From Actinomycetota bacterium (lineage in GTDB: Bacteria > Actinomycetota > Actinomycetes > Mycobacteriales > HKI-0501), in contig JAVEDU010000008.1 in assembly GCA_030840805.1 (NCBI GenBank), positions 1-61,018 on the forward strand: a stretch of 61,018 nucleotides of DNA, read 5' to 3'. Below are positions 25,884 through 36,600 of this stretch, in pieces; the stretch's first letter is position 1; the number at the start of each line of letters is the position of its first letter. A model generated the notes under the pieces. The model did not search any database. It saw only the letters and a list, made by a program, of their open reading frames with translations, and had not been told where the DNA came from. The translations under genes were made by a program, and so were the position numbers.

Positions 25884-27263
25884 GTGAGAGTTCACCCGGC
25901 TGGTCCGGCGCACGCGGATGTCCTGCCGGCCTCCACCCCCGGCGGCCCGCCCGACGACCTCAACGCCCTTCATCCCCTGGTCTGGCCGCGGACGGCCGCG
26001 CGCCGCGACGGTGCGCTCACCGTCGGCGGCGTCGACGTGCGCGACCTCGCCACCGAGCAGGGCACCCCGGCGTTCGTCCTCGACGAGGCCGACTTCCGGG
26101 CGCGCGCGCACGTGTTCCGCACCGCGTTCGCCGGGGCCGACGTCTACTACGCGGGCAAGGCGTTCCTGTCCACGACGTTCGCGCGGTGGATCGCCGAGGA
26201 GGGTCTGAACCTCGACGTCTGCACCGGCGGCGAGCTGGCCGTCGCGCTCAAAGCGAACTTCCCGACCGAGCGGATCGCCCTCCACGGCAACAACAAGTCC
26301 ACTGTGGAGCTGCAGCGTGCGGTCGACGCGGGCGTCGGGAGGATCGTGCTGGACTCGTTCGCCGAGATCGTCCGGATCGCCGACATCGCCGCCGCGGCGG
26401 GGGTCCGGCAGAAGGTCCTGATCCGCACCACGGTCGGTGTCGAGGCCCACACCCACGAGTTCATCGCGACGGCCCACGAGGACCAGAAGTTCGGCTTCTC
26501 GCTCGGCTCCGGCGACGCCGCCGAGGCGGTACGCCGGGTGCTCGCGCTCCCGTCGCTGGAACTGGTCGGGCTGCACAGCCACATCGGCTCGCAGATCTTC
26601 GACACGGCCGGGTTCGAGGTGGCGGCGCGCCGGGTCGTCGGGCTCCTCGCGGACCTCCGCGACGAGCACGGCGTCGAGCTGCCGGAGCTGGACCTCGGCG
26701 GTGGCCTGGGCATCGCCTACACGCCTGCGGACGACCCGCCGGAGCTGCACGAGTTCGCCGCCGGCCTGCGCACGATCGTCGCCTACGAGTGCGGACGCCA
26801 GAACCTGCCGGTGCCGCGGCTGTCCGTCGAGCCGGGCCGCGCGCTGGTCGGGCCGGCCGGGATCACGCTGTACGAGGTGGGCACCGTCAAGGACGTCGAC
26901 GGCATCCGCACGTACGTGTCGGTGGACGGCGGGATGAGCGACAACATCCGCACCGCGCTGTACGACGCGGAGTACAGCTGCGTGCTCGCGTCCCGTGTCT
27001 CGGACGCCCCGCCGATGCTCGCCCGGGTGGTCGGCAAGCACTGCGAGTCCGGCGACATCGTCGTCAAGGACGTGTGGCTGCCCTCGGACACCGTGCCGGG
27101 CGACCTGCTCGCGGTGGCCGCCACCGGCGCGTACTGCCGGAGCATGGCCAGCAACTACAACCACGTACCGCGACCTCCGGTCGTGTCCGTCGTGGACGGT
27201 GCCCAGCGGGTGCTGGTGCGCCGCGAGACCGAGGACGATCTGTTGCGCCTGGACGCCGAATGA
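25884..27263 (+). CDS. lysA: Diaminopimelate decarboxylase
   Basis: 459 residues from GTG 25884. It makes L-lysine from meso-diaminopimelate with pyridoxal phosphate. The PLP lysine is K92 in VYYAGKAF. Fold type III motifs are present: [15 protein letters not shown], the glycine loop [18 protein letters not shown] and the substrate-binding CESGD near residue 390. The length is usual for actinobacteria. It follows argS by one base and its stop overlaps the hom start (ATGA). Confidence 0.98.
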   Translation: MRVHPAGPAHADVLPASTPGGPPDDLNALHPLVWPRTAARRDGALTVGGVDVRDLATEQGTPAFVLDEADFRARAHVFRTAFAGADVYYAGKAFLSTTFARWIAEEGLNLDVCTGGELAVALKANFPTERIALHGNNKSTVELQRAVDAGVGRIVLDSFAEIVRIADIAAAAGVRQKVLIRTTVGVEAHTHEFIATAHEDQKFGFSLGSGDAAEAVRRVLALPSLELVGLHSHIGSQIFDTAGFEVAARRVVGLLADLRDEHGVELPELDLGGGLGIAYTPADDPPELHEFAAGLRTIVAYECGRQNLPVPRLSVEPGRALVGPAGITLYEVGTVKDVDGIRTYVSVDGGMSDNIRTALYDAEYSCVLASRVSDAPPMLARVVGKHCESGDIVVKDVWLPSDTVPGDLLAVAATGAYCRSMASNYNHVPRPPVVSVVDGAQRVLVRRETEDDLLRLDAE

Positions 27264-28582
27264 CCCACGTGAACAACGCCCCCGTCCGGATCGCCCTGCT
27301 CGGCTGCGGGACGGTCGGCGCCGAGGTGGTCCGGCTGCTGCACCAGCACGCCGGTGACCTCGCCGCCCGTATCGGCGCGCCGCTGGAGATCGCCGGGATC
27401 GCGGTACGCCGCCTCGGCCGCGACCGTGGCCCGTTGCCGGTGGACCCGGCGCTGTTCACCACGGACGCCGCCGCACTGGTCGCCAGGGACGACGTGGACC
27501 TCGTGATCGAGGTCGTGGGCGGTATCGAGCCGGTGCGCACCTGGCTGGTCACCGCGCTGGAGAGCGGCAAGAGTGTGGTGACCGCCAACAAGGCGCTGCT
27601 CGCGGAGGACGGCGCGACGCTGTACGCGGCGGCGACGCGCGGCAACGCCGACCTGTACTACGAGGCGAGCGTGGCCGGGGCGATCCCGCTGCTGCGGCCG
27701 CTGCGCGAGTCGCTGCACGGGGACCGGATCACCCGCGTGCTGGGCATCGTGAACGGCACGACGAACTTCATCCTGTCCGCGATGGACGCGACCGGCGCCG
27801 GCTTCGCGGACGCGCTGGACGAGGCGACCGCGCTGGGGTACGCCGAGGCCGACCCGACCGCGGACATCGAGGGCTTCGACGCCGCGGCGAAGGCGGCGAT
27901 CCTGGCGTCGCTCGCGTTCCACACCCGGGTGACCGCGGCGGACGTGCACCGCGAGGGCATCACCGAGGTGACCGCGGCCGACGTGGCGAGCGCGAAGGCG
28001 ATGGGCGCCACGGTCAAGCTGCTGTGCATCGCCGAGCGGCACACCGACTCGGGCGGCCAGGAGAGCGTCGGCGTGCGGGTGCACCCGGCGATGATCCCGC
28101 GCTCGCACCCGCTGGCCGGGGTGGGCGACGCCTTCAACGCCGCGTTCGTCCAGGCGGACGCGGCGGGTGAGCTGATGTTCTACGGCCGCGGCGCGGGCGG
28201 TGCCCCGACCGCGAGCGCCGTGCTCGGCGACGTCGTCGCCGCCGCGCGGAACCGGCTCTCCGGGGCGCGGGCGTCGAACGATTCCGCGTACGCGGACCTG
28301 CGGGTGCGGCCGATGGGGGAGACCCTGACCCGCTACCACATCTCGCTCGACGTGGCCGATGTCGCCGGTGTGCTGGCGACCGTCGCCTCGTCGTTCGCCG
28401 AGCACGGGGTGTCGATCCAGACGGTCCGGCAGGAGGGCCACGGCGGCGACGCGACGCTCGTGGTCGTCACCCACACGGCCACCGACGCGGCCCTGTCCGC
28501 CACGGTGGAGTCGTTGCGCAAGCTGGAGATCGTCCGCGACGTGCTGAGCGTCATGCGGGTCGAGGGAGAGGAACCGCAGTGA
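27260..28582 (+). CDS. hom: Homoserine dehydrogenase
   Basis: 440 residues from ATG 27260. It reduces aspartate semialdehyde to homoserine, the branch to threonine and methionine. The NAD(P) motif is [10 protein letters not shown] (13-22), and the catalytic domain has [18 protein letters not shown] and [21 protein letters not shown]-terminal ACT domain (about 355-435, starting [15 protein letters not shown]) should give feedback control by threonine. It overlaps lysA and thrC by four bases each. Confidence 0.98.
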   Translation: MTHVNNAPVRIALLGCGTVGAEVVRLLHQHAGDLAARIGAPLEIAGIAVRRLGRDRGPLPVDPALFTTDAAALVARDDVDLVIEVVGGIEPVRTWLVTALESGKSVVTANKALLAEDGATLYAAATRGNADLYYEASVAGAIPLLRPLRESLHGDRITRVLGIVNGTTNFILSAMDATGAGFADALDEATALGYAEADPTADIEGFDAAAKAAILASLAFHTRVTAADVHREGITEVTAADVASAKAMGATVKLLCIAERHTDSGGQESVGVRVHPAMIPRSHPLAGVGDAFNAAFVQADAAGELMFYGRGAGGAPTASAVLGDVVAAARNRLSGARASNDSAYADLRVRPMGETLTRYHISLDVADVAGVLATVASSFAEHGVSIQTVRQEGHGGDATLVVVTHTATDAALSATVESLRKLEIVRDVLSVMRVEGEEPQ

Positions 28583-29658
28583 GCGGACCTGGTGTGCGGT
28601 CGAGCCGAGCCTGGCGCGGGCTGATCAACGAGTACCGGGACCGGCTCCCGGTCTCCGACGCGACGCCGAACATCACGCTGCGGGAGGGCGGCACGCCGCT
28701 GCTCCCCGCGCCGGTGCTCTCGGAGCTGACCGGCTGCGAGGTGTACCTCAAGGTCGAGGGCCTGAACCCGACCGGGTCCTTCAAGGACCGCGGCATGACG
28801 ATGGCGTTCTCCAAGGCCGCCGAGGAGGGCGCCAAGGCGGTCATCTGCGCCTCCACCGGGAACACCTCGGCGTCCGCCGCGGCGTACGCGGCCCGGGCCG
28901 GCATGGTCTGCGCGGTGCTCGTCCCGTCCGGCAAGATCGCGATGGGAAAGCTGGCGCAGGCGCTGGTGCACGGCGCCCAGCTGCTACAGGTCGAGGGCAA
29001 CTTCGACGACTGCCTGGCACTCGCCAGCAAGCTCGCCATCGACTACCCGGTCAGCCTGGTGAACTCGGTCAACGAGTACCGCATCCAGGGCCAGAAGACC
29101 GCGTCGTTCGAGATCGTGGACGAACTGGGCGACGCCCCGGACGTGCACTGCCTGCCCGTCGGCAACGCCGGCAACATCACGGCGTACTGGATGGGCTACA
29201 AGGAGTACGCCGAGGACGGGATCGCGACCCACCGGCCGAAGATGCGCGGGTTCCAGGCGGCGGGTGCCGCTCCGCTGGTGACCGGCAGGGTCGTCGAGAA
29301 CCCCTCGACCATCGCGACGGCCATCCGGATCGGCAACCCGGCCTCGTGGACCCGCGCCCTCGACGCCCGGGACGAGTCCGGCGGCGCGATCGAGGCGGTG
29401 ACCGATCGGCAGATCCTCGCCGCGTACCGGCTGCTGGCCCGCCGCGAGGCAGTGTTCGTCGAGCCCGCGAGCGCCGCGTCGGTGGCCGGTCTACTCGCCG
29501 CGCGGGAGGCCGGGACGATGGAGCCGGGCCTGCGCGTGGTGTGCACCGTCACCGGGAACGGGCTCAAGGACCCGGACTGGGCGATCAACGGCGCGCCGAA
29601 GCCCCTTACGGTACGCGTGGACGCGCACGAGGCGGCGTCCAAGCTGGGCCTCGCCTGA
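28579..29658 (+). CDS. thrC: Threonine synthase
   Basis: 359 residues from GTG 28579. It converts O-phosphohomoserine to threonine. The PLP lysine is K69 in PTGSFKDRG; the phosphate-binding STGNTSAS and the [13 protein letters not shown] segment are intact, with TGNGLKDP at the C-terminus. The length suits the short actinobacterial type. thrB (homoserine kinase), which often follows, is absent here: a DUF3352 gene comes next, so thrB must be elsewhere. Confidence 0.97.
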   Translation: MSGPGVRSSRAWRGLINEYRDRLPVSDATPNITLREGGTPLLPAPVLSELTGCEVYLKVEGLNPTGSFKDRGMTMAFSKAAEEGAKAVICASTGNTSASAAAYAARAGMVCAVLVPSGKIAMGKLAQALVHGAQLLQVEGNFDDCLALASKLAIDYPVSLVNSVNEYRIQGQKTASFEIVDELGDAPDVHCLPVGNAGNITAYWMGYKEYAEDGIATHRPKMRGFQAAGAAPLVTGRVVENPSTIATAIRIGNPASWTRALDARDESGGAIEAVTDRQILAAYRLLARREAVFVEPASAASVAGLLAAREAGTMEPGLRVVCTVTGNGLKDPDWAINGAPKPLTVRVDAHEAASKLGLA

Positions 29659-29716
29659 ACAACTCGGCGAGGAAGGCCCGGGGCGTCGGTCCCGGACAAC
29701 ACGAGGGAACCAGAAA

Positions 29717-31195
29717 ATGACATTCACCCCGGACGGGGTGCCCGTCGAGGGCACGCCCGCGGCGGAGCCTGCGCCGGCAAAGTCGGGCGTCTCCAAGAAG
29801 ATCGTCGCGTTCGGCATCGCCGGCGTGGTGGCGCTGGGCGCGCTGGGCGTGGGCGCGGCGTACGCCGCGTACTCCGTCTTCGGCGGCGGCGGCGCGCAGC
29901 CGGAGGAGGTGCTGCCCGGCAACGCGATCGCGTTCTCGAAGCTGGACCTCGACCCGAGCGCGGACCAGAAGCTGGCGCTGTACCGGCTGACCAAGAAGTT
30001 CCCCACCGTCTCCGACAAGGTCAAGAGCGAGGAGTCGTCCATCCAGGACGCGATCTTCGGGTCGATCTTCGAGGGCGACAACTTCGGGCTGACCTACGAC
30101 GACATCAAGCCCTGGCTCGGCAAGCGGGCGGCGGTGGCGGTGTTCCCGGCCAGCTCGACCGATGCGCCGGTCGACGTGGCCGTGGTGCTCGCGGTGACCG
30201 ACCGGGACAAGGCGAAGGCGGCGCTCGACGGCGCGGAGGACGTCGGGTACGCGTTCGCGGAGAAGGACTTCGTGATCCTGTCCGAGACCGACGCGATGGC
30301 GAAGAGCATCGTCGACGGCGGCAGGAAGGCCACCCTCGCCGACGCGAAGGACTTCGGCACCGATGTGGACAGCCTCGACGGCGACCAGGTGTCCGTCGCG
30401 TGGGCCGATCTCGGAAAGGTCCGGGAGCTCGCCGAGAAGAACAGTGCCAGCGACGCGGACCTCAGGGCGTTCAGCGACGCCGTGGGCAAGAACCTCCAGG
30501 GCCGGATCGTGCTCGGCCTGCACGCCGAGAGCGACTACCTGGAGCTGCAGGGCAACGCGGTCGGCACCGGGGACGCCACGGCCAAGCTCGGCACGGGCAA
30601 CGCCGGTGAGCTGCTCGCCGCCGCCCCGGCCGGGGCCGTGGCCGCCGCCTCGGTCAGTGGGCTCGGCGACGTGCTCACCGAGGCGTACAACCAGGTCTCG
30701 GCGAACGGCGGCGACTTCGCCGACACGCTCGGCGAGCTGGACGGCGTCGGGCTCGACCTGCCGGGCGACCTGAAGACGATCCTCGGGTCGGAGACCGCGG
30801 TCGTGGTCACCGATGCCGAGGAGCCGAACGTCGGCGTCGTGACGCGCAACGAGGACCCGCAGAAGTCGCTGGACGCGGTGTCCCCGCTGGTCGACCTCGC
30901 CGGTCCGGACGCGTTCCGGGCCGAGCGCACCGATCGGGGCCTGGTGGCCGCCACCGCCCCGGACCTGCTGGCCGCGCTCCGGGACGGCAAGGGCAACCTC
31001 GCCGGGTCGGACAAGTTCACGCAGGTCGTCGCGGACCCCGGCGCCGCCGTGGTGGCGTACGTGGACCTCGCCGCGTTCATCGACGCGAACCGCGATGACC
31101 CGGACTACGCGGACATGAAGGCCCTCAAGGCCGCGGGGCTGTCCGTCCGGGGCGGGGACGACGCGTCGTTCCGCCTCCGGCTCAGCTTCCGGTAG
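29717..31195 (+). CDS. DUF3352-family membrane-anchored protein
   Basis: 492 residues from ATG 29717. A short cytoplasmic head precedes one membrane helix (IVAFGIAGVVALGALGVGAA, about 28-50), then a large exported domain typical of DUF3352 (LPGNAIAFSKLDLDPSADQK near the start; repeated FxxxLD and D(R/K)DKAKAAL elements). Such proteins are common in Actinobacteria and have no assigned function. It begins 58 bases after thrC and may be read through from it. A GC-rich hairpin follows. Confidence 0.85.
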   Translation: MTFTPDGVPVEGTPAAEPAPAKSGVSKKIVAFGIAGVVALGALGVGAAYAAYSVFGGGGAQPEEVLPGNAIAFSKLDLDPSADQKLALYRLTKKFPTVSDKVKSEESSIQDAIFGSIFEGDNFGLTYDDIKPWLGKRAAVAVFPASSTDAPVDVAVVLAVTDRDKAKAALDGAEDVGYAFAEKDFVILSETDAMAKSIVDGGRKATLADAKDFGTDVDSLDGDQVSVAWADLGKVRELAEKNSASDADLRAFSDAVGKNLQGRIVLGLHAESDYLELQGNAVGTGDATAKLGTGNAGELLAAAPAGAVAAASVSGLGDVLTEAYNQVSANGGDFADTLGELDGVGLDLPGDLKTILGSETAVVVTDAEEPNVGVVTRNEDPQKSLDAVSPLVDLAGPDAFRAERTDRGLVAATAPDLLAALRDGKGNLAGSDKFTQVVADPGAAVVAYVDLAAFIDANRDDPDYADMKALKAAGLSVRGGDDASFRLRLSFR

Positions 31196-31205
31196 GCACC
31201 GAACG

Positions 31206-31248
31206 CGCCGCGGGCCCGGCTCCCCTCGTGGGGGCGGGGCCCGCGGCG
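31206..31248. terminator. Bidirectional hairpin between DUF3352 and SURF1 genes
   Basis: Arms CGCCGCGGGCCC (31206-31217) and GGGCCCGCGGCG (31237-31248) are perfectly complementary, with a shorter C/G-rich inner stem. It lies ten bases after the DUF3352 stop and downstream of the convergent SURF1 gene. Confidence 0.7.
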
Positions 31249-31403
31249 TTCCCGGGCGCGGACGTTCTCGGGTTCTCGGCCCCGCTCCGGGTGCGTTCCC
31301 TGCCCCGGCGCCTGGGCCCGCGCCCGCGCGCCCCGACCCGCGCGTACCCCGGCCGTGACCATGAGTCGCTTGTCGTACGGGAGCAGCGAAAAGGGACTCA
31401 TGA

Positions 31404-32198
31404 TCACCGGGACAGTGTCGGCTCCCGGGCCGGTTCGCCGCCGGCGTCCCCGGCCTCCTTCTTGCGCTTGCGCGTCTCCAGCACGATCAGCAGCACGTAC
31501 CCGCCCACGGCCATCACCGCGAAGGTGAACCACTGGTACGCGTACGACTCGTGGTTCCCCTCCTCCAGCGCACCCTGCGGGATCGCGACCGGCGCGGGCC
31601 GCGCGGCGGCGGGCGTCTGCTCCAGCTGCTCCACGTACGCGTCGTACGTCGGCCGGCCCACCCGCTCGGCCAGTTGCTCCGGCAGGATGCGCGTCACCGA
31701 CAGGAAGCGGCCGACGTCGGCCGGCCGCGACGGGCCGGTACCGGTCTCCGGCATCCGCACCCGGCCGACGACGGTGACCTCCCCCCGGGTCGCCGCGGGG
31801 ACGGCCGGCGCCTGGTCGGCCCGGGGCGCGGCCGGCACCCAGCCGCGGACGACGAGCAGCACCGGCCCGGCACCGGTCACCAGCGGCGTGATGACGAACG
31901 CGCCGTTGTCCGCCCCGACCTGGCGGCCCCGCACGACGATCTCGTGGTCGGTGTCGAAGTGACCGGTCGCGGTCACCCGCTGGTACTCCACGTCGGCCGC
32001 GGGGGGTCGTTCCGTGCTGAGCACATCGGCCGCGGCGGACACGGTCTTGTCGCGATTGTCCAGGATGCGGACGTTCTCGGTCCGGACACTCTCCAGCCTC
32101 CGCAGCTGCCAGAAGCCCAGCGAGACGAACGAGACCGCGAAGACGACGCAGACGATGCCGAAGATGACCCACTTCGGGCGGCGCAGGAACGACAGCAC
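31404..32198 (-). CDS. SURF1-family cytochrome c oxidase assembly protein
   Basis: 264 residues from GTG 32198. The frame is open to 32441, but that part overlaps the cobalamin riboswitch and precedes the natural N-terminus (LSFLRRPKWVIFGIVCVVF). There are two membrane helices, one at the N-terminus (WVIFGIVCVVFAVSFVSLGF, followed by WQLRRLE) and one near the C-terminus (WFTFAVMAVGGYVLLIV). SURF1 signatures are present: YQRVTATGHFD, GRQVGADNGAFVITPL, VVRGWVP and the NHESYAYQWFTFA segment. SURF1 proteins help insert haem into the oxidase. It is transcribed divergently from the cobalamin operon. Confidence 0.93.
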   Translation of the reverse strand: MLSFLRRPKWVIFGIVCVVFAVSFVSLGFWQLRRLESVRTENVRILDNRDKTVSAAADVLSTERPPAADVEYQRVTATGHFDTDHEIVVRGRQVGADNGAFVITPLVTGAGPVLLVVRGWVPAAPRADQAPAVPAATRGEVTVVGRVRMPETGTGPSRPADVGRFLSVTRILPEQLAERVGRPTYDAYVEQLEQTPAAARPAPVAIPQGALEEGNHESYAYQWFTFAVMAVGGYVLLIVLETRKRKKEAGDAGGEPAREPTLSR

Positions 32199-32274
32199 GT
32201 CACGACGGTACGCCGACGGAGCCGCGCCGTATGGCAGGGGTGACCTGTCTCCCAGCCCGGTGGCTTTGACTACC

Positions 32275-32445
32275 GCCCCCACGTGGGGAAACATGACGCC
32301 CGGAACGGCAGCGGAGGAAGACCGGTGAGAATCCGGCGCGGTCCCGCCACTGTCACCGGGTAGCAGACCCCCACGCACGGTCACTGCCGCGAACAGCGGT
32401 GGGAAGGCCGGGGGCGAGCGACGATCCGGGAGCCAGGACACTCCT
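32275..32445 (+). promoter_or_regulatory. Cobalamin riboswitch
   Basis: The core has the conserved elements of the cobalamin riboswitch: GGAAGACCGGTGAGAATCCG and CGGTCCCGCCACTGTCACC in 32312-32360, GGGAAGG at 32401, and the B12-box-like GAGCCAGGACAC (32430-32441). Ends are approximate. It precedes a cobalamin operon on the same strand and should repress it when adenosylcobalamin is bound, probably by occluding translation of the leader ORF, since a ribosome site lies just downstream at 32484-32490. Confidence 0.93.
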
Positions 32446-32499
32446 GCCGTTCCGCTCCGTCGACGCGGGCGTGGTCACCCGCGGGAAGGACTCAGGTCC

Positions 32500-32538
32500 A
32501 TGCTGTTGTGCCCCGAGCTCGCCCGGGTCGGCTCATGA
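32500..32538 (+). CDS. 12-residue leader ORF coupled to the chelatase gene
   Basis: ATG 32500 is preceded by GGGAAGGA at a good distance and encodes [12 protein letters not shown]. Its TGA overlaps the ATG of the chelatase gene (ATGA at 32535-32538). The chelatase ATG has no ribosome site of its own. The leader is therefore placed to receive ribosomes controlled by the riboswitch and hand them to the operon. It is short, so chance cannot be excluded; the ribosome site and exact overlap are the evidence. Confidence 0.5.
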   Translation: MLLCPELARVGS

Positions 32539-34640
32539 CGCCGTACCCGTTCTCCGCGGTCGTCGGTCTCGACGACCTGCGCCTCGCCCTGCTGCTCAAC
32601 GCCGTGTCGCCCGCCGTCGGTGGCGTGCTGGTACGGGGCGAGAAGGGCACCGCCAAGTCCACCGTGGTCCGCGCGCTGGCATCTCTGCTGCCGCCCGTCG
32701 TGGTCGTGGCCGGCTGCCGGTTCTCGTGTGACCCGGCGGCGCCGGACCCCGGCTGCCCCGACGGACCGCACGAGCCCGGGGTCGCGGCGGACGCCCGTCC
32801 CGCGCGCCTCGTCGAGCTGCCCGTCGGCGCGTCCGAGGACCGCCTGGTCGGCGCGCTCGACCTGGAACGCGCCCTCACCGAGGGCGTCAAGGCGTACGAG
32901 CCCGGACTGCTGGCCGCCGCCCACCGCGGCGTGCTGTACGTCGACGAGGTGAACCTCCTCCACGACCACCTGGTCGACCTGCTGCTGGACGCCGCCGCGA
33001 TGGGCCGCGCCCACGTCGAGCGCGACGGGGTGTCCGTGGCGCACGCGTCCCGGTTCCTGCTCGTCGGCACGATGAACCCGGAGGAGGGCGAGCTGCGGCC
33101 GCAGCTGCTCGACCGGTTCGGGCTGACGGTCGAGGTCAAGGCCTCCCGGCAGCCGTCCGAGCGCGCCGAGGTGGTCCGCCGCCGGCTCGCGTACGAGGCG
33201 GACCCCGCGGGCTTCGCCGCCCGCTGGGCCGGCGACGACGCCGAGCTCGCCACCCGGATCGCCGCCGCCCGCGCCCGGCTGGGCCGGGTCGTGCTGACCG
33301 ACGCGGCGCTGCGGCAGGTCGCCCACGTGTGCGCCGCATTCGAGGTCGACGGCATGCGCGCCGACCTGGTGACGGCGCGGACGGCGATCGCGCTCGCGGC
33401 GTGGCACGGCCGGGACGAGGTGCTGGCCGAGGACGTCCGCACGGCGGCGATGCTGGCGCTGCCGCACCGGCGCCGGCGGAACCCGTTCGACGCCCCGGGG
33501 CTGGACGAGCAGGCGCTGGACGACGCGCTGGACCAGGCCGCCGAGGGTCCGGACGAGGACCCGCCGCCGAGCGGCGGCGGGGGACCGGAGGACCACGACG
33601 GGGACTCCGACGCCACCTCCAACGCCTCGCACCCTCCCCGCGCCCCGGACACCGCGGCCACACCTCGCACCGAGGGCGAGACGGCGAGCGCTGCACCGGA
33701 GGCCGGGCAGGACACCGAGGACGGCCCGGCCACCGGCCCCGAGGCCGGTCCCGGTTCGCCCACCCCCCGCGGCGAGAGCGAGGCTGCGGGCGGGCAGCAT
33801 CCCGTCGCCGGTCCCGGGACCGAGCAGGTCGCGTCCGCCGGGGAGCCGTACCGCACCCGGCTGTTCACCGTCCCCGGCCTGGGCGACGGCGCCGCCGGCC
33901 GGCGGTCCCGCGCGGAGACCGGTCACGGCCGGACCACCCGCTCCGAGCGGGCCCGTGGCCCGCTGGGCGCCGTCCACCTGACCGCCACGCTGCTCGCCGC
34001 CGCCCCGCACCAGCGGGCGCGCGGGCGTTCCGGCCCGGGGCTGGTGCTCCGCGCGGACGACCTTCGGCGTGCGATACGCGAGGGGCGTGAGGGCAACCTC
34101 GTCCTGTTCGCGGTGGACGCCAGCGGGTCGATGGCGGCCCGGCAACGGATGAGCGCGGTCAAGGGCGCCGTCCTCTCGCTTCTGCTGGACGCGTACCAGC
34201 GCCGGGACAAGGTGGGGCTCGTGACGTTCCGCGGCCAGGGTGGCGAGCTGGCGCTCCCGCCGACGTCCTCTGTGGAGGCCGCCGCTGCCCGGCTGCGGAC
34301 CTTGCCCACGGGCGGGCGTACCCCGCTCGCCGAGGGGCTGCTGCGGGCCGCCGAGACGCTGCGGATCGAGGCGATCCGCGACCCACGCCGCCGCCCGCTG
34401 CTCGTCGTGGTCACCGACGGCCGGGCGACCGGCGGCGCGCGCCCGCTGGAACGCGCCTCCGCCGCGGCCCGGCTGTTCGGCGGCGTCGCGTCCGTCGTCG
34501 TGGACTGTGAGTCCGGGCCGGTCCGGCTGGGGCTGGCCGGACGGCTCGCCGCCGATCTCGGCGGGGACTGCGTCCGCCTCGGCGAGCTGTCCGCCGACGG
34601 CCTCTCCGGCCTCGTCCGGGAAGCGCGGGGGGCCGCCTGA
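32535..34640 (+). CDS. Putative cobaltochelatase/Mg-chelatase I-D fusion subunit
   Basis: 701 residues from ATG 32535; GTG 32508 is an in-frame alternative without a ribosome site. The AAA+ domain has Walker A GEKGTAKS at 35-42, YVDEVNLL as Walker B and [20 protein letters not shown] typical of ChlI/BchI. A Pro/acidic linker (about 330-450) leads to a von Willebrand A domain with the MIDAS motif DASGS starting at D528 and a later TDGRATGG. This is the ChlI-ChlD type subunit that works with a CobN-like large subunit to insert metal. No cobN is in the window. It leads the cobalamin operon and its stop overlaps cobO by one base. Confidence 0.88.
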   Translation: MTPYPFSAVVGLDDLRLALLLNAVSPAVGGVLVRGEKGTAKSTVVRALASLLPPVVVVAGCRFSCDPAAPDPGCPDGPHEPGVAADARPARLVELPVGASEDRLVGALDLERALTEGVKAYEPGLLAAAHRGVLYVDEVNLLHDHLVDLLLDAAAMGRAHVERDGVSVAHASRFLLVGTMNPEEGELRPQLLDRFGLTVEVKASRQPSERAEVVRRRLAYEADPAGFAARWAGDDAELATRIAAARARLGRVVLTDAALRQVAHVCAAFEVDGMRADLVTARTAIALAAWHGRDEVLAEDVRTAAMLALPHRRRRNPFDAPGLDEQALDDALDQAAEGPDEDPPPSGGGGPEDHDGDSDATSNASHPPRAPDTAATPRTEGETASAAPEAGQDTEDGPATGPEAGPGSPTPRGESEAAGGQHPVAGPGTEQVASAGEPYRTRLFTVPGLGDGAAGRRSRAETGHGRTTRSERARGPLGAVHLTATLLAAAPHQRARGRSGPGLVLRADDLRRAIREGREGNLVLFAVDASGSMAARQRMSAVKGAVLSLLLDAYQRRDKVGLVTFRGQGGELALPPTSSVEAAAARLRTLPTGGRTPLAEGLLRAAETLRIEAIRDPRRRPLLVVVTDGRATGGARPLERASAAARLFGGVASVVVDCESGPVRLGLAGRLAADLGGDCVRLGELSADGLSGLVREARGAA

Positions 34641-35254
34641 TGCCGCAGGGACAACCCGCTTCCGTACCGGTCGACGGCCTTACCACCCGCCAGCGCCGCA
34701 ACCGCCCGCTCGTCATCGTCCACACCGGACAGATGAAGGGGAAGTCCACCGCGGCCTTCGGCCTCGCGCTGCGGGGCTGGAACCAGGGCTGGTCGATCGG
34801 CGTGTTCCAGTTCGTCAAGAGTGCCAAGTGGAAGGTCGGTGAGGAGGCCGCGTTCCGGGCGCTCGGCCGGGTCCACGACGAGACCGGCGAGGGCGGCCCG
34901 GTCGAGTGGCACAAGATGGGCGAGGGCTGGTCGTGGACCCGTAAGCAAGGGACCGAGGACGACCACGCCGCCGCGGCGCAGGAGGGCTGGCGGGAGATCC
35001 GCCGGCGGCTCGAGTCCGAGGCGCACGGGCTGTACGTGCTGGACGAGTTCACCTACCCGCTGAAGTGGGGCTGGGTGGACACCGACGAGGTGGTCGAGGT
35101 GCTGGCGAACCGGCCCGGCCACCAGCACGTCGTGATCACCGGCCGCGACGCACCCCAGTCCCTTGTGGACGCCGCGGACCTCGTGGTGGAGATGACCAAG
35201 GTCAAGCACCCGATGGACGAGGGCCAGAAGGGCCAGCGGGGCGTGGAGTGGTGA
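34640..35254 (+). CDS. cobO: Cob(I)yrinic acid a,c-diamide adenosyltransferase
   Basis: 204 residues from ATG 34640. It transfers the adenosyl group of ATP to the corrinoid cobalt. P-loop GQMKGKST at 30-37, followed by the conserved VFQFVKSAKWKVGE and WHKMGEGWSW; YVLDEFTYPLKWGW and a C-terminal HPMDEGQKGQRGVEW are diagnostic for CobO/BtuR. The start overlaps the chelatase stop by one base and the end overlaps cobB by four. Confidence 0.97.
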   Translation: MPQGQPASVPVDGLTTRQRRNRPLVIVHTGQMKGKSTAAFGLALRGWNQGWSIGVFQFVKSAKWKVGEEAAFRALGRVHDETGEGGPVEWHKMGEGWSWTRKQGTEDDHAAAAQEGWREIRRRLESEAHGLYVLDEFTYPLKWGWVDTDEVVEVLANRPGHQHVVITGRDAPQSLVDAADLVVEMTKVKHPMDEGQKGQRGVEW

Positions 35255-36600
35255 CAGCCCGGATCGTCGTCGCGGCGCCGGCCTCCGGGCACGGCAAGAC
35301 CACCGTGGCCACCGGTCTGCTCGCCGCGTTCGCCGCGCGCGGCATGGCGGTGTCGGGGCACAAGGTCGGCCCGGACTACATCGACCCCGGCTACCACGCC
35401 CTCGCGTCGGGCCGGCCGGGGCGGAACCTGGACCCGTTCATGGTGGGTGCCGACCGGATCGCGCCGCTGTTCGCGCACGGTGCGGTGGGGACCGACGTGG
35501 CCGTCGTCGAGGGCGTCATGGGGCTGTACGACGGCGTGACCGGCCAGGGCGACCTCGGCTCCACCGCCCAGGTCGCCCAGCTGCTCCGCGCGCCGGTGCT
35601 GCTGGTCGTCGACGCGTCCGCGCAGGGGCGGTCGGTGGCCGCGCTCGTCCACGGTTTCCGCTCCTGGCAGCCGTCGGTGTGGCTCGGCGGCGTGGTGCTG
35701 AACCGGGTCGGCTCCGACCGGCACGAGACCATCCTCCGGGAGGCGCTGGACGACCTCGGCGTACCGGTGCTGGGGGTGCTCCGGCGGCACGACGCGGCGG
35801 CGACGCCGAGCCGGCACCTGGGCCTCGTCCCAGCGGCGGAGCGGTCGGCCGAGGCCCGGGCCACCGTCGCCGAGCTGGCCGGGGTCGTCGCCGACGGTCT
35901 CGACCTCGACGCGATCCTCGCGCTGGCCCGGTCGGCCCCCGAGCTGGGGGTGGCGCCCTGGTCCGCGGCGGACGAGGTCGGCGAGCCGGTGCCCGGCCGT
36001 CCGGTGGTCGCGGTCGCGGGCGGCCCCGCGTTCACGTTCGCGTACGCCGAGCACGCCGAGCTGCTCGCCGCCGCCGGTGCCGAGGTCGCGATCGTGGACC
36101 CGCTCCGGGACTCGCGGCTGCCCGACGGCACCCGTGCCCTGGTCGTGGGCGGCGGCTTCCCCGAGGTGCACGCCGAGGGGCTGTCCGCGAACGAGCCGCT
36201 GCGCGCCGCCGTCCGTGACCTGGCGAACTCCGGCGCCCCGGTCGCCGCCGAGTGTGCCGGGCTGCTCTGGCTGGCCCGCTCGCTCGACGGGCTGCCGATG
36301 TGCGGGGTGCTCGACGCCGTGGCCGAGATGACGCCGCGGCTGACGCTCGGGTACCGGCAGGCCGTCGCGGTCTCCGCGAGCGTGCTGGCCGCCGAGGGGC
36401 AGCGGGTGAACGGGCACGAGTTCCACCGCACTACGGTCACCCCCCGGGCCGGGGACCGGCCGGCCTGGCAGTGGCAGGGCGGCGCGGCGGAGGGCTTCGT
36501 CGCGGCCGGTCTCCATGCCTCGTACCTGCACCTGCACTGGGCGGGGCTGCCGTCGATCGCGCAGCGGCTCGTCCGGACCGCCGTGCGGGTGACCGCATGA
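35251..36600 (+). CDS. cobB: Cobyrinate (hydrogenobyrinate) a,c-diamide synthase
   Basis: 449 residues from GTG 35251. It amidates the a and c side chains using glutamine and ATP. The N-terminal dethiobiotin-synthetase-like domain has P-loop ASGHGKTT (11-18) and HKVGPDYIDPGYH. The C-terminal class I-like glutamine amidotransferase domain has its nucleophile C335 in AECAGLLWL and a late histidine in GLHASYLHLHW. The last part (GHEFHRTTV) is typical of CobB/CbiA. It overlaps both neighbours by four bases. Confidence 0.97.
   Translation: MTARIVVAAPASGHGKTTVATGLLAAFAARGMAVSGHKVGPDYIDPGYHALASGRPGRNLDPFMVGADRIAPLFAHGAVGTDVAVVEGVMGLYDGVTGQGDLGSTAQVAQLLRAPVLLVVDASAQGRSVAALVHGFRSWQPSVWLGGVVLNRVGSDRHETILREALDDLGVPVLGVLRRHDAAATPSRHLGLVPAAERSAEARATVAELAGVVADGLDLDAILALARSAPELGVAPWSAADEVGEPVPGRPVVAVAGGPAFTFAYAEHAELLAAAGAEVAIVDPLRDSRLPDGTRALVVGGGFPEVHAEGLSANEPLRAAVRDLANSGAPVAAECAGLLWLARSLDGLPMCGVLDAVAEMTPRLTLGYRQAVAVSASVLAAEGQRVNGHEFHRTTVTPRAGDRPAWQWQGGAAEGFVAAGLHASYLHLHWAGLPSIAQRLVRTAVRVTA

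Noticed and set aside
32199-32441. Longer N-terminus for the SURF1 gene
   Set aside because: It would overlap the cobalamin riboswitch and precede the natural membrane-anchor start.
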